Assembly (NCBI RefSeq): GCF_000721705.1
Contig: NZ_JOJL01000013.1
Location: 124,001-188,000 of the forward strand
DNA: 64,000 bases
Direction of reading: 5' to 3'
From: Actinoplanes subtropicus
GTDB lineage: Bacteria > Actinomycetota > Actinomycetes > Mycobacteriales > Micromonosporaceae
In this document: positions 1 to 9,528 of the stretch, piece by piece
Layout: each line of letters begins with the position of its first letter
How positions within the stretch are numbered: position 1 is the stretch's first letter
Position numbers and translations under genes: made by a program
Notes under the pieces: generated by a model
Database searches by the model: none
What the model was told of the DNA's origin: nothing
What the model saw: only the letters and a program-made list of their open reading frames with translations

Positions 1-1
1 G

Positions 2-1870
2 CGGCGCGGCATCGCCGTCCACAGCAGCCACGTGGTGACCGGGACCAGCGGCAGCGACCGGGTCACCCGGGCCCACCTCGCCCCGCTCGGTGGCGGCCCC
101 CGCAGCGGCCTGGAGTGCGACGTGCTGCTCGTCTCCGGCGGCTGGAATCCGGCGGTGCACCTGTTCAGCCAGGCGCGCGGCGCGCTGCGCTTCGACGAGG
201 CGCTCGGCGCCTTCCTGCCCGGCGGGACGGTCGAGGGCGTACGCGTCGCCGGCTCCGCCGCCGGTGTCTTCGAGCTCGCCGCCTGCCGGGCCGAGGGCGC
301 CGCGCGGGCCGCCGAGGCCCTTTCCGAGCTGGGCGTGCCGGCCGCCCTTCCCGAGTTGCCGGCCGTGCCGCCGGCCCCCGCCGGGCAGCCGGCGCGGGTG
401 TTGTGGCGGGTGCCCGGCGACGAGCCCGAGCGGCAGTTCGTCGACCTGCAGCGCGACGCCACCGCCGCCGATGTGCTGCAGGCGGTCGGCGCGGGCCTGC
501 GGTCGGTCGAGCACGTCAAGCGGTACACGACCATCAGCACGGCGCACGACCAGGGCAAGACGTCCGGCGTGGTGGCGTCCGGCATCGTCGCCGAACAGCT
601 CGGCGTCCCGGTCGGCGACCTGGGCACGACCACCTTCCGCCCGCCGTACACGCCGGTCGCGTTCGCCGCGCTCGCCGGCCGCAACACCGGAGAACTGCAC
701 GATCCCGTACGCGTCACCTCGCTCCACCCGTGGCACGTCGAGCACGGTGCCCTGTTCGAGAACGTCGGCCAATGGAAGCGCCCGTGGTACTACCCGCACG
801 CCGGCGAGGACCTGACCGCCGCGGTGCTGCGCGAGTGCCGGGCGGCCCGGGAGGGCGTCGCGATGATGGACGCCTCGACCCTCGGCAAGATCGACGTGCA
901 GGGCCGGGACGCCGGCGTACTGCTCGACCGCCTCTACACGAACCTGATGAGCACCCTGAAGGTCGGCAGCGCCCGCTACGGCGTCATGTGCGGGGTGGAC
1001 GGCATGGTCAAGGACGACGGCACGGTCATCCGCGTCGACGAGAACCGCTGGCTGCTCACCACGACCACCGGCAACGCCGCGATGGTCCTCGAGTGGATGG
1101 AGGAGTGGCTGCAGACCGAGTGGCCGCACCTGCAAGTCAGCCTCACCTCGGTGACCGAGCACTGGGCCACCGTGGCGCTGGTCGGCCCCCGCTCCCGCGA
1201 GGTGCTCGCCCAGGTCGCGCCCGGGCTCGACGTCGGCAAGGAGGCGTTCCCGTTCATGTCGTGGCGGGACGCGACGGTGGCCGGGATTCCCGCGCGGGTC
1301 TGCCGGATCAGCTTCTCCGGCGAACTGGCGTACGAGATCAACGTCAACGCCTGGTACGGGCGCGCGCTGTGGGAGGCGCTCCTCGATGCCGGGGAACCAC
1401 TCGGCATCACCCCGTACGGCACCGAGACCATGCACGTGTTGCGCGCCGAGAAGGGCTACCCGATCATCGGCCAGGACACCGACGGCACGGTCACCCCGCA
1501 GGACCTCGGCATGTCCTGGATCGTCTCGAAGAAGAAGCCGGACTTCGTGGGCAAGCGTTCCTTCGACCGTACGGAGAACCAGCGCGCCGACCGCAAGCAC
1601 CTGGTCGGCCTGCTGCCCGCCGACGGCAGCACGGTCCTCGCCGAGGGCGCGCAGATCCTGACCAACCCCGATACCCCGCCTATGCTCGGGCACGTGACCT
1701 CCAGCTACCGCAGCGCCGCGCTCGGCCGCCCGTTCGCGCTCGCCCTCGTGCGAGCCGGCCGGGACCGGATCGGCGAGACCCTGCACGCCTGGCACGACGG
1801 CGCGTCGGTGCCGGTCACGGTCACCGGCCCGGTCCTCTACGACTCCGAAGGAGCCCGCCGTGACGGTTGA
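2..1870 (+). CDS. soxA: Sarcosine oxidase subunit alpha, 3' part
   Basis: This is the C-terminal part of the large subunit of heterotetrameric sarcosine oxidase, which oxidatively demethylates sarcosine to glycine and hands the one-carbon unit to tetrahydrofolate. The frame is open to the left edge, so the N-terminal third or so lies outside the window. Visible first is the end of the dinucleotide-binding part (LLVSGGWNPAVHL) and the SoxA-typical TISTAHDQGKTSG. From about residue 230 of the visible part a GcvT-like folate-binding domain follows (HPWHVEHGALFENVGQW, then ISFSGELAYEINV). The stop overlaps the start of soxG by 11 bases, which indicates one operon with translational coupling. I see no internal damage. 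Confidence 0.95.
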   Translation, partial: RRGIAVHSSHVVTGTSGSDRVTRAHLAPLGGGPRSGLECDVLLVSGGWNPAVHLFSQARGALRFDEALGAFLPGGTVEGVRVAGSAAGVFELAACRAEGAARAAEALSELGVPAALPELPAVPPAPAGQPARVLWRVPGDEPERQFVDLQRDATAADVLQAVGAGLRSVEHVKRYTTISTAHDQGKTSGVVASGIVAEQLGVPVGDLGTTTFRPPYTPVAFAALAGRNTGELHDPVRVTSLHPWHVEHGALFENVGQWKRPWYYPHAGEDLTAAVLRECRAAREGVAMMDASTLGKIDVQGRDAGVLLDRLYTNLMSTLKVGSARYGVMCGVDGMVKDDGTVIRVDENRWLLTTTTGNAAMVLEWMEEWLQTEWPHLQVSLTSVTEHWATVALVGPRSREVLAQVAPGLDVGKEAFPFMSWRDATVAGIPARVCRISFSGELAYEINVNAWYGRALWEALLDAGEPLGITPYGTETMHVLRAEKGYPIIGQDTDGTVTPQDLGMSWIVSKKKPDFVGKRSFDRTENQRADRKHLVGLLPADGSTVLAEGAQILTNPDTPPMLGHVTSSYRSAALGRPFALALVRAGRDRIGETLHAWHDGASVPVTVTGPVLYDSEGARRDG

Positions 1871-2414
1871 GCAGAGCCCGCTGGCCGCCTTTGCGCACGA
1901 AGGCGGCGACGTACGGATCGCCGAGATCCCGTTCCTGACCCAGCTCGACCTCCGCCTCGACCCGGACGGCCCCGCCTTCCCGGCGGTGGCCAAGGCCCTG
2001 GGCGGCGAACTGCCCACCGCGCCGTGCACCGCGAGCCGGCTCGGCGACGTGGACGCGCTGTGGCTCGGCCCGGACGAGTGGCTGCTGCTCGCCGAGCCCG
2101 GCCGGCAGCGCGAGCTGGAAGTCCTGCTGCGCGCGGCGATCGGCGAGGAGCACGGCGCGGTGGTCGACGTCTCCGCCCAGCGCACCGCGCTGAGCCTGGC
2201 CGGGCCCGCCGCCCGCGAGGTGCTCGCCCGCGGCTGCTCGATCGACCTCGACCCGCGGTTCGCCCCGGCCGGCACCTGCGTGCAGACCCTGCTCGCCCGC
2301 ACCGGCGTGACGATCGTGGTCCAGGAGGAGCGGTTCCTGCTGCTGGTCCGCGCCTCGTTCGCGCAGTACCTGGCCGCCTGGCTGGTCGACAGCACCGACG
2401 GTGCCGGCCGGTGA
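1860..2414 (+). CDS. soxG: Sarcosine oxidase subunit gamma
   Basis: This is the small gamma subunit of heterotetrameric sarcosine oxidase, 184 residues, close to the usual length. It has the GcvT-related fold of the SoxG family; recognisable parts are [13 protein letters not shown] near residue 60 and [21 protein letters not shown] near residue 100. The GTG start lies inside the end of soxA and the stop overlaps the GTG of the serine dehydratase gene, so three genes are translationally chained. The identification rests on these motifs plus position directly after soxA. The usual soxB and soxD would be upstream, outside the window. Confidence 0.93.
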   Translation: MTVEQSPLAAFAHEGGDVRIAEIPFLTQLDLRLDPDGPAFPAVAKALGGELPTAPCTASRLGDVDALWLGPDEWLLLAEPGRQRELEVLLRAAIGEEHGAVVDVSAQRTALSLAGPAAREVLARGCSIDLDPRFAPAGTCVQTLLARTGVTIVVQEERFLLLVRASFAQYLAAWLVDSTDGAGR

Positions 2415-3766
2415 GCATCAGCGTCTTCGACCTGTTCTCGGTCGGTATCGGGCCGTCCAGCTCGCACACGGTCGGGCCGATGCGCGCCGCCGGGATGTTC
2501 GTCGCGGCGCTCGCCGACGACGGCCTTCTCCCCCGGGTGCGGCGGGTGCGGGCCGAGCTGTTCGGCTCGCTGGGCGCCACCGGGCACGGGCACGGCAGCG
2601 TCAAGGCCGTGGTGCTCGGGCTGGCCGGCGAGGAGCCGGAGACGGTCGACCCGTACGCGCCCGTGCCCGCGGACGGCCGGCTGGCCCTGAACGGCAAACA
2701 CGAGATCGACTTCTCCGCCTCCGACGACATCGTCCTGCATCGGCGCCGGAGCCTGCCGTTCCACCCGAACGGCATGACCTTCCACGCGTACGACCTGGAC
2801 GGTGAGGTTGTCGTCTCGCGTACCTATTACTCCATCGGCGGCGGCTTCGTCCTCGCCGAGACCGCCGCCGGCGAGCCGGCGGTCGTCGCCGACCGCACAC
2901 CCGTGCCGTTCCCCTTCACGACCGGCGCGGAACTGCTCGAGCACACCCAGGCCACCGGTCTGCCGATCAGCGGCGTGATGCTGGCCAACGAGACGGTGTG
3001 GCGCAGCGAGGCCGAGGTCCGCGAGCGGCTGCTGCACATCTGGGCGGTGATGCGCGGCTGCGTCGAGCGGGGGTGCGCCACCAGCGGCGTGCTGCCCGGC
3101 GGGCTGAAGGTGCGGCGGCGCGCGCACGACCTGCACCGTACGCTCGCCGACCGGGACGACTCCGCGGATCCGCTGCGCGGCATGGAGTGGGTGACCCTCT
3201 TCGCGCTCGCCGTGAACGAGGAGAACGCCGCGGGCGGCCGGATCGTGACCGCCCCGACGAACGGCGCGGCCGGGATCGTGCCTGCGGTGCTGCACTACTA
3301 CGACCGGTTCGTGGACGGCGCCGACGACGACGGCATCGTCCGCTTCCTGCTGACGGCGGCCGCCACCGGCGTGCTGTTCAAGGAGGGCGCGTCGATCTCC
3401 GGCGCCGAGGTGGGCTGCCAGGGCGAGGTCGGCTCGGCCTGCGCGATGGCCGCCGCCGGGCTCGCCGAGGTGCTCGGCGGGACCCCGGAACAGGTGGAGA
3501 ACGCGGCCGAGATCGGGATCGAGCACAACCTGGGCCTCACCTGCGACCCGGTCGGCGGCCTCGTGCAGATCCCCTGCATCGAGCGCAACGCCGTGGGCGC
3601 GGTCAAGGCGATCACGGCGGCCCGGATGGCGCTGTTCGGCGACGGCGTGCACCACGTGACGCTGGACAAGGCGATCAAGACGATGCGGGAGACCGGCGCC
3701 GACATGAAGGACAAGTACAAGGAGACGGCCCGCGGCGGCCTGGCGGTCAACGTCGTCGAGTGCTGA
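2411..3766 (+). CDS. sdaA: L-serine ammonia-lyase (iron-sulfur type)
   Basis: Single-chain L-serine dehydratase of 451 residues, converting L-serine to pyruvate and ammonia with a 4Fe-4S cluster. The N-terminal domain starts [20 protein letters not shown] and the C-terminal alpha domain carries the cysteine-containing segments [19 protein letters not shown] and IPCIERN that bind the cluster in this family. I chose the GTG that overlaps the soxG stop (GTGA), because the family motif begins four residues later and the longer upstream frame is antisense-like shadow. In context it completes sarcosine breakdown: glycine plus methylene-THF gives serine through GlyA (not in view), and this enzyme makes pyruvate. 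Confidence 0.95.
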   Translation: MSISVFDLFSVGIGPSSSHTVGPMRAAGMFVAALADDGLLPRVRRVRAELFGSLGATGHGHGSVKAVVLGLAGEEPETVDPYAPVPADGRLALNGKHEIDFSASDDIVLHRRRSLPFHPNGMTFHAYDLDGEVVVSRTYYSIGGGFVLAETAAGEPAVVADRTPVPFPFTTGAELLEHTQATGLPISGVMLANETVWRSEAEVRERLLHIWAVMRGCVERGCATSGVLPGGLKVRRRAHDLHRTLADRDDSADPLRGMEWVTLFALAVNEENAAGGRIVTAPTNGAAGIVPAVLHYYDRFVDGADDDGIVRFLLTAAATGVLFKEGASISGAEVGCQGEVGSACAMAAAGLAEVLGGTPEQVENAAEIGIEHNLGLTCDPVGGLVQIPCIERNAVGAVKAITAARMALFGDGVHHVTLDKAIKTMRETGADMKDKYKETARGGLAVNVVEC

Positions 3767-3770
3767 GCCG

Positions 3771-3784
3771 CCGCGGTACCGCGG
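3771..3784. terminator. Perfect palindrome between convergent genes
   Basis: A perfect 14-bp palindrome CCGCGGTACCGCGG sits between the stop of sdaA and the stop of the convergent phosphatase gene. It probably serves as a bidirectional terminator; there is no T-run, as is common in actinomycetes. Confidence 0.4.
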
Positions 3785-3786
3785 AA

Positions 3787-4371
3787 TCAGTCCAGCAGGC
3801 CGTCGTAGTCCGGCAGCTTGTACGTCTGGTCGGCGTACCCGCCGGTCAGGTCGGTGGTGTTGTTGCCGATGTTGGCGACGACGTCGTACCCGGCGTCCTC
3901 GATCTTCTTGCGCTGCGCCGTCTTGAAGGCCGCGACGTCCCCGAAGAGGTCGATGAGCGACCGCGAGTAGAGACCGTCGACGGTGTAACCGACATTGGTC
4001 AGGTTGTACCTGGTGGTCGCGTCGATCAGGTTGACCCGGGCGGTCACGAAGAAGACGCCGACGCCGCGGCTGTGCGCGTCCTTCGCCAGGGTGAGCACCG
4101 GTGCGGTGGCCGGCGTCGGGTAACCGCCCTTGAAGTAGCTCGCCAGCGCGGTGTTGTCGATGTCGAGCACGATCGCCAGCTTCGTGCCGGAGCTGTTGCC
4201 GGCCACCCGGCCGTCCACATAGGTCTGGGCCGGGCCGGTGACGGCGGCGACGTCGGAGAGCCACTGCGCTTCGGTCACGGTGGCGGCGTAGGCGGGCATC
4301 CCCGCGGTGAGAGACAGGGCCAGGCCAGCGACGGCTGCCGCGGCGACACTGCTGACGGTGAGACGCTTCAT
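3787..4371 (-). CDS. Secreted HAD-family acid phosphatase
   Basis: A 194-residue exported phosphatase of the class B / plant-type acid phosphatase branch of the HAD superfamily. Residues 1-29 form a Sec signal peptide ending PAYA-A. HAD motif I is LDIDNTAL near residue 70 (nucleophile Asp and acid/base Asp), motif II is the threonine in FFVTAR near residue 110, and the lysine-rich QRKKIED with IGNNTTDL follows. The natural substrate cannot be told from sequence; phosphomonoesters are likely. AAGGGAG precedes the ATG. The gene is convergent with sdaA and transcribed away from the pectinase region. Confidence 0.85.
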   Translation of the reverse strand: MKRLTVSSVAAAAVAGLALSLTAGMPAYAATVTEAQWLSDVAAVTGPAQTYVDGRVAGNSSGTKLAIVLDIDNTALASYFKGGYPTPATAPVLTLAKDAHSRGVGVFFVTARVNLIDATTRYNLTNVGYTVDGLYSRSLIDLFGDVAAFKTAQRKKIEDAGYDVVANIGNNTTDLTGGYADQTYKLPDYDGLLD

Positions 4372-4515
4372 CGTGCGTGGACTCCCTTTGACGTACGGGC
4401 GCCGGCACCCGCACCGGATGCCTCGAAGCCCACAGTGGAGTCCGTGGGCGTCGACTGGAGGAGTCTTACATTACTCACCGGTAGCCCAAAGGCAACGATC
4501 TATCTCGCCTGGTCG

Positions 4516-4559
4516 CCACCGCCGCGCCGCGGTGTTCCGGGACGGCGCGGCGGCGGTGG
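4516..4559 (-). terminator. Strong stem-loop after the pectinase gene
   Basis: A GC-rich inverted repeat (CCACCGCCGCGCCG against CGGCGCGGCGGCGGTGG with a 3-base bulge, loop about 13 bases) begins 5 bases beyond the stop of the minus-strand pectinase gene. It is a credible intrinsic terminator. Confidence 0.65.
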
Positions 4560-4564
4560 ACCGG

Positions 4565-7108
4565 TCAGCCGGCCGGGAACGCCGGGAAGGTGCAGGACGG
4601 CACGGCGCCGCCGGAGGAGACCTTGGTGACGGTCACGCCGGTTCCGGCCGGGGTGATATTGCTGTTGGCCAGCCGGACATCGGCGTACGCGGAAGTGTTG
4701 GTGGTGACGTCGAGGCTGGCGTTCGTCAGCGTCAGGCCGAGCGGCAGGCTCGCGCTGAAGCCGTTGAACACCGACTTGGCGCCCTTCGGCGAGTTGATGA
4801 CCTTGACGCCGTCGACCACGATGCCGGTGAACGACGGAAACAGCGTGCCGGTTCCGTTCGCATAGTGGGTGTCGAAGATCAGCGGCGTCTTCACCGCCGT
4901 CTCACAGGTGCTCAGGTACGCGACATTCGTGACCTTCCCGCCGCTCTTCGGCGAGCTCTTGATCCGGATGCCGGTGCTGCTGCCGCTGACGATCCCGGAG
5001 CTGTCCGTGCCGGTCAGCGTGTTGTTCTGGAACAGGACGTCGGTCACGCCGCCGTTGGTCTCGCTGCCGATCGAGATGCCGTGCGTGCCGTAGAAGTGGC
5101 TGTCCCGGACGGTGATGTTGCTGCTCGCCTGGCCGCCCTTGATCGCGATGCCGTCGTCGCCGTCCTGGATGAACGAGTTCGCGATGGTGACGTTGGTGGC
5201 GCCGGCCGGGTCGATGCCGTCGGTGTTGCGCGCGTTCGCCGGGGTCTTGATCCGGACGCCCCAGGCCGTGAAGCCGTTGCCGCCCGAGTAGACCACGTGG
5301 AAGTTGGCCGAGTTGAGCAGCTCGATGTCGTACATCGTGAAGTTGTCGGACTTGTTGGCCTGGATCAGGCGCGGGTTGTTCTGGTTCAGGTTCTGCTGCT
5401 GGGCCTGGGTGGCCAGCCCCCACCAGGTCGTGCTGGTGCCGAGGATGGCCTGGTCGCCGCGCCCGTCGATGTGCCCCTCGACCCCGGCGGCGTCGCCGAT
5501 GCCCTCGATGCCGGCGTTGGCGCCGGCGACCGTGATCAGCGGGGAACATCCGCCGCTGCTGCTGGCCAGCGTGCCGCAGGTCGGCTTGCCGCTGATCTGG
5601 TAGCTGGCCGGGTTACGGGAGCCGTAGAGGGTGACGCCGCTGTCGACCAGGAGCACCACGCCGGGCTTGATGGTGAGCGGCCCGGTCAGGAACGCGTGGT
5701 TGCTGCCGCCCGCGGCGAGCTTCACCGCGACCGTGCCGCTGCTCCGCGTGCACGAGTCGATCGCCTTCTGCAGCCGCGCGGTGTCCGGCGGCGTGGTTTC
5801 CTGCGCGGCCGGGAAGGTACGGCCGGAGATGGTCAGAGCGGCCGTGAGCGTGGCGCAGGTGGTGGCCGGCACGGTGGGCTCGGTGACCTTGCGGGTGTCG
5901 CCGGTGATCCCGGCGGGGGCCGCGGGCGACGGGCCGGTCGCGGGGGTCGTGGCGGCCGGCTTCGTCGTCGGGTTCCCGGTGGCGCCGGTGGTGGCGCCGG
6001 TCGTCGCGCCGACCGGGTTCCACCCGTCGGTGCCGGCGAGGTACTTCTGCGCCGTGAAGTCGGCGGCCGTCGCGTCGCTCAGCTGCGGGCTGTCCGCGGC
6101 GGCGCCGGAGCCCGGCCCGGAGTTGTGGTACGACGAGAACCGGGCCGACTTCCACGAGAAGCCGGACATGTCGGTCCAGGGCGTCGCCTTCTTGATCGCC
6201 GCCGGCAGGACCGTGTTGCGGAAGACGACCTGCGCCACCGCCGTGCCGGTCGGGTGCCACGGGCGGCCGAGGTAGTAGGTGTTCGCCTTCGCCGAGCTGT
6301 ACACCGTGCTGTCGGTGATCAGGAAGCCGTACTTCTTCGACGACTCGGTGTTGGCCGCGGTGAGGAAGCCGTTGAGCCCGCCGGCCGCGGCGCCGCGGTC
6401 GGTCGCCTGGATGTTGGCGTGGTTGAAGACCGCGGTCGCGTTGCCGAAGATGAAGTCCACGGTGCCGGCGATGAAGTCGCTGGAGAAGTACTGCCGGGTC
6501 TGCGCGGCCGCGCTCGGCGACCAGGCGAGCAGGGTGTCCTGCCGGCCGAGGAACCGGTCGTTGCGGTAGATCTGCCGGTCGCCCTCGGCGGCCAGCGCCA
6601 CCGCCTGGGTGTCCTTGATCGTCGGCTCGGCGGCCGGGTTGAACGAGTTCGCGATCGTCACATTCGCCGCGGTGAAGTCGGCGGCCAGGATCGAGGCGGT
6701 GGCGCTGCCCAGTGTCCCGTACGTACCGCCGCCCGGCTTGCTGGTGCCCGAGGCGTTACCGTACGTGATCACCACGTCCTCGGGATTGCCGGTGGCGCCC
6801 TCGATCGTCAGGTGCTTCTTGGTCACCGGCACCGTGATGATCTCGTGGTACGTGCCCTTGCCCACCACGATCTTGTACGCGCTGCCGCTGTTCGCCGGCA
6901 CCGCGTTGATCGCCGCCTGCACGGTCTTGTACGTGGCGCTGCCGTCGGCGGCGACCGTGAGCGTGCCGCCGGCCGGCGACGAAGTGCTCGCGCTGGCGAT
7001 CAGCGGTACCGCCGCGAGGACGCCGACGATCGCGGCGGTCCCCCCGATGACCAGCGACCGGCGCGGGCGCCGACCCGCCATCCGGTGCGAAACGGGCTCC
7101 TGGGACAA
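4565..7108 (-). CDS. Bifunctional pectin methylesterase-polygalacturonase (CE8-GH28)
   Basis: An 847-residue secreted fusion of two pectin-degrading enzymes. An N-terminal membrane/signal segment (residues about 15-45) precedes a CE8 pectin methylesterase (about 45-350) with the family residues in QAVALAAEGDRQIYRN, GTVDFIFGNATAVF and YLGRPWHPTGTAV. A Pro/Thr-rich linker (about 365-410) leads to a GH28 polygalacturonase (about 415-847) with NTDGIDPAG, QDGDDGIAIKGG, GTHGISIGSE and GIRIKSS, which hold the catalytic Asp triad, His and Arg-Lys pair. The methylesterase would demethylate pectin and the attached GH28 would cut the product. The start is a TTG preceded by GGAAGG at 9 bases; a second possible start is nine codons later. 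Confidence 0.93.
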   Translation of the reverse strand: MSQEPVSHRMAGRRPRRSLVIGGTAAIVGVLAAVPLIASASTSSPAGGTLTVAADGSATYKTVQAAINAVPANSGSAYKIVVGKGTYHEIITVPVTKKHLTIEGATGNPEDVVITYGNASGTSKPGGGTYGTLGSATASILAADFTAANVTIANSFNPAAEPTIKDTQAVALAAEGDRQIYRNDRFLGRQDTLLAWSPSAAAQTRQYFSSDFIAGTVDFIFGNATAVFNHANIQATDRGAAAGGLNGFLTAANTESSKKYGFLITDSTVYSSAKANTYYLGRPWHPTGTAVAQVVFRNTVLPAAIKKATPWTDMSGFSWKSARFSSYHNSGPGSGAAADSPQLSDATAADFTAQKYLAGTDGWNPVGATTGATTGATGNPTTKPAATTPATGPSPAAPAGITGDTRKVTEPTVPATTCATLTAALTISGRTFPAAQETTPPDTARLQKAIDSCTRSSGTVAVKLAAGGSNHAFLTGPLTIKPGVVLLVDSGVTLYGSRNPASYQISGKPTCGTLASSSGGCSPLITVAGANAGIEGIGDAAGVEGHIDGRGDQAILGTSTTWWGLATQAQQQNLNQNNPRLIQANKSDNFTMYDIELLNSANFHVVYSGGNGFTAWGVRIKTPANARNTDGIDPAGATNVTIANSFIQDGDDGIAIKGGQASSNITVRDSHFYGTHGISIGSETNGGVTDVLFQNNTLTGTDSSGIVSGSSTGIRIKSSPKSGGKVTNVAYLSTCETAVKTPLIFDTHYANGTGTLFPSFTGIVVDGVKVINSPKGAKSVFNGFSASLPLGLTLTNASLDVTTNTSAYADVRLANSNITPAGTGVTVTKVSSGGAVPSCTFPAFPAG

Positions 7109-7328
7109 GGGTTCGGTCCTTCCGGTTCATCATTGGCGTCGACTTTGTTGGCGTCGGACGTGCGTTAGTGGCTCCGGCGCCCCGAAAGGTTGCTCGCGCG
7201 GTCGGACACTTTTACTCGTGCCCGTGGAGGTCGTCGGCATGTCCCCCTGACGAGGGGGGTTATCCCTCGGCCAGGAGATGGGTGATAGCTCCCTTCTGCC
7301 GGACTCGTGCCGTTCCTAGCGTGAGGTC
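7109..7328. promoter_or_regulatory. Divergent promoter region, pectinase / lipase
   Basis: About 220 bases between two divergently transcribed secreted-enzyme genes. It holds a direct repeat TTGGCGTCGAC / TTGGCGTCGGAC at 7134-7161 and a short inverted repeat CCCCCT-gacg-AGGGGG near 7243-7258. I could not define -10/-35 boxes with confidence. Confidence 0.35.
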
Positions 7329-8718
7329 ATGACACGGAGAGCCCGCACCGCCCTGTTCGCCTCACTTCTCGCCGGCTGTCTCACCACCACATCCGCGCTC
7401 CCCATCACATCCGTGACGGCCGCCCTCGCCTCACCGAACACCACCCGGCTGACCGCCCCGCCGAACGGCACCCAGCAGACGACCAGCCCGCCGAACCGCA
7501 CCCAGCAGACCGCCTCACCGAACGGCACCCAGCAGACGACGCCGGCTGACACTGCCGGCGCCCACCGGCTCATATCCGGTCGGCACCGTGGACCTGCACC
7601 TGATCGACCATTCGCGCGCCAATCCATGGACGGCAACGCCGTCCTACCGGGAGTTGATGGTCAGCCTGTGGTATCCGGCCAGAGATGTGGACCGCTTCCC
7701 GCGGGCGCCGCACATGCTCCCCGGCGCGGCGGCCCACTTCGGCAGCGCGGCCGGCGCCGGCTCGACGCTCTACGACATCCCGGCCGACTCGGTGAACTTC
7801 GCCGCCACCCGGACCGCCGGCCACGAGCGTGCGCCGGTGGCACGACACCGGACGCCGTTCCCGGTGCTGTTGTACTCGCCGGGCGCCGGCGACCCGCGGA
7901 CCTGGGAGACGACGCTGGTGCAGGACCTGGCCAGCCGCGGCTACGTGGTGGTGACGATCGACCACCCCTACGACTCGTCCGAGGTGGAGTTCCCGGACGG
8001 CCGGGTGGTCGGCAGCCTGCTGCAAGAACTGTTCCAGCAGGCGCAGCAGCCGTCCGATTTCCAGGCGCTGGGCGCCAAGGTGTTCGACGCCAGGATCGCG
8101 GACACCCGCTTCGTGCTCGACCAACTCGCCGCCCTGGATCGGGGTCGTAACCCGGACGCAGAGGGGAGGACGCTGCCCGCGGGCGTCGCGGGCGCCATGG
8201 ACCTGCATCGGACGGGCATGTTCGGGGTCTCTGCCGGCGGGCTGACTGCCTTCCAGATGATGGGCGACGATCCACGTATCCGGGCGGCTGTCGACATCGG
8301 GGGCAGCGTCGAGTCACCGGTCATCCCGGATCCCATCGGACTGTGGCCAGTGGCGCGGCAGGGTCTCAGCCGGCCGTTCATGGTCCTGGGCGACGCCGGC
8401 ACCGACCACCACCAGACGCCGTCCTGGCGGATGTTGTGGGACAACAGCCGGGGCTGGCACGTCGACCTGCGGCTCGACGGGGCGAACGGCGAGAACTCCT
8501 ACAAGGACGCCGTCCCGCTGATCCCGCAGATCGCCCGGCAACTCGGCCTGACCGACAGCTTCGTCACCCAGACCGTCGGGAGCATCGACCTGACCCGGGC
8601 CGTCCACACCGAGGAGACCTACGTCGCCGCCTTCTTCGACCGGTGGCTGCGCGGCCGCGACGGTCAGCTACTCGACGGTCCTTCCCCGAGCTTCCCCGAC
8701 ATGACCTTCGTCCCCTGA
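7329..8718 (+). pseudogene. Secreted PAF-acetylhydrolase-like lipase, frameshifted
   Basis: This reads as one exported alpha/beta hydrolase of the platelet-activating-factor acetylhydrolase / Streptomyces lipase family, split over two frames. The first frame from 7329 gives a signal peptide (residues 1-35) and a repetitive NGTQQT linker. The enzyme is in the next frame, open from 7453, with LTLPAPTGSYPVGTVDLHL (the family N-terminal signature), PVLLYSPGAGDP, GVSAGGLTAFQM (GxSxG nucleophile) and a downstream His-containing region. No start codon links the signature to the enzyme frame before GTG 7588. A +1 shift between 7453 and 7560, inside three 20-bp repeats, would restore about 460 residues. 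It is a sequencing error, a pseudogene or a repeat-driven switch. Confidence 0.75.
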
Positions 8719-8809
8719 CGCGGAAACCCCGCACGCCGAAGGCCCTCACGCGGAAAACCCCGCACGCCGAAGGCCCTCACGCGGAAAACCCCGCACGCCG
8801 AAGGCCCTC
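8718..8809. repeat. 31-bp tandem repeat, three copies plus decayed tail
   Basis: Three head-to-tail units (30, 31 and 31 bp; consensus acgcggaaaaccccgcacgc plus cgaaggccctc) start right at the lipase stop codon. Degenerate units continue to about 8870, running into the 3' end of the convergent DUF4386 gene. There are no spacers, so it is not a CRISPR array. Confidence 0.9.
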
Positions 8810-8823
8810 ACGCGGAAAACCCC

Positions 8824-9522
8824 TCACACAGAAAACCCCTGACGCGCAGACCCCGCACGCCGGAAGCCCTTTGCCAGAAGCCAAACCGCCAAGACCATCT
8901 CCTGCACGGCGATGGGCAGGATCAAATCCGTGTACCCGGTGACGGGGTTGTCGCTGAACAGCGCGAGCAAACCGGCGACCGCCATCAGCAGCACCCCCGC
9001 CAGACCCCATCCGGACAGCCACCGGGGAACGAGCCGCGCCCGATAGAACACCAGGTAATACATCAGGGCCCCGGCGCAGAAGGCCAGCACGCCGACCAGG
9101 GTGGCGTAGTCCCGCGAGCCCACGACCGAGTCGGCGACCGTCTGGATGGCGGCACGATCGCCGGCCGGCGCCGCGACCCATCGCTCGGCAAGCGGCCGCA
9201 CGGCCAGCAGACCCACGACCGCCACGGCATAGCAGACCGCCTCGATCGTACGGAAGATCACCGACCCCAGCGCCAGCCCGGCGTCGACCTCCCTGAGCAG
9301 CGGGTAGAGCGCGACAGCGATGCCGACGCTGGTGCCGGCCGCCATCAGGTAGAGCACCGCGGCGACACCCAGCCGCCCCGGATGACCGGCGACGCCGCTC
9401 AGTGCTCCAGCTCCGCCGAGAGCCGGCACGACCGCACCGGCGATGACCGCCGTAACTGTCGCGAGCACGAACAACACCCCGGTAACGATCGAGATTCTGC
9501 GCACCGAATTCACCGCGATCAC
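8824..9522 (-). CDS. DUF4386 family integral membrane protein
   Basis: A 232-residue membrane protein of the DUF4386 family, function unknown. About six transmembrane segments are visible, starting with residues 10-35 (ISIVTGVLFVLATVTAVIAG) and including VAAVLYLMAAGTSVGIAVAL, AVCYAVAVVGLLAV and ATLVGVLAFCAGALMYYLVF. The family signature YLVFYRARLVPRWLSGWGL is present near residue 160. The last codons lie in the degenerate part of the tandem repeat, so the C-terminus may have been altered by repeat change. A good promoter and two TetR-like operator sites lie upstream. No regulator gene sits next to it. Confidence 0.85.
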   Translation of the reverse strand: MIAVNSVRRISIVTGVLFVLATVTAVIAGAVVPALGGAGALSGVAGHPGRLGVAAVLYLMAAGTSVGIAVALYPLLREVDAGLALGSVIFRTIEAVCYAVAVVGLLAVRPLAERWVAAPAGDRAAIQTVADSVVGSRDYATLVGVLAFCAGALMYYLVFYRARLVPRWLSGWGLAGVLLMAVAGLLALFSDNPVTGYTDLILPIAVQEMVLAVWLLAKGFRRAGSARQGFSV

Positions 9523-9528
9523 CCTGTT

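Noticed and set aside
2998..4629. A long plus-strand frame running from sdaA through the phosphatase gene
   Set aside because: It crosses two well-identified genes in other frames and shows no family similarity.
4307..7168. A 953-codon open frame on the plus strand opposite the pectinase gene
   Set aside because: Its translation is Arg/Gly/Ala-rich low-complexity sequence of the kind produced by the antisense of GC-rich genes, with no domain, while the minus strand encodes a clear CE8-GH28 protein.
8718..8870. Possible CRISPR array
   Set aside because: Units are contiguous with no unique spacers and there are no cas genes in the window.
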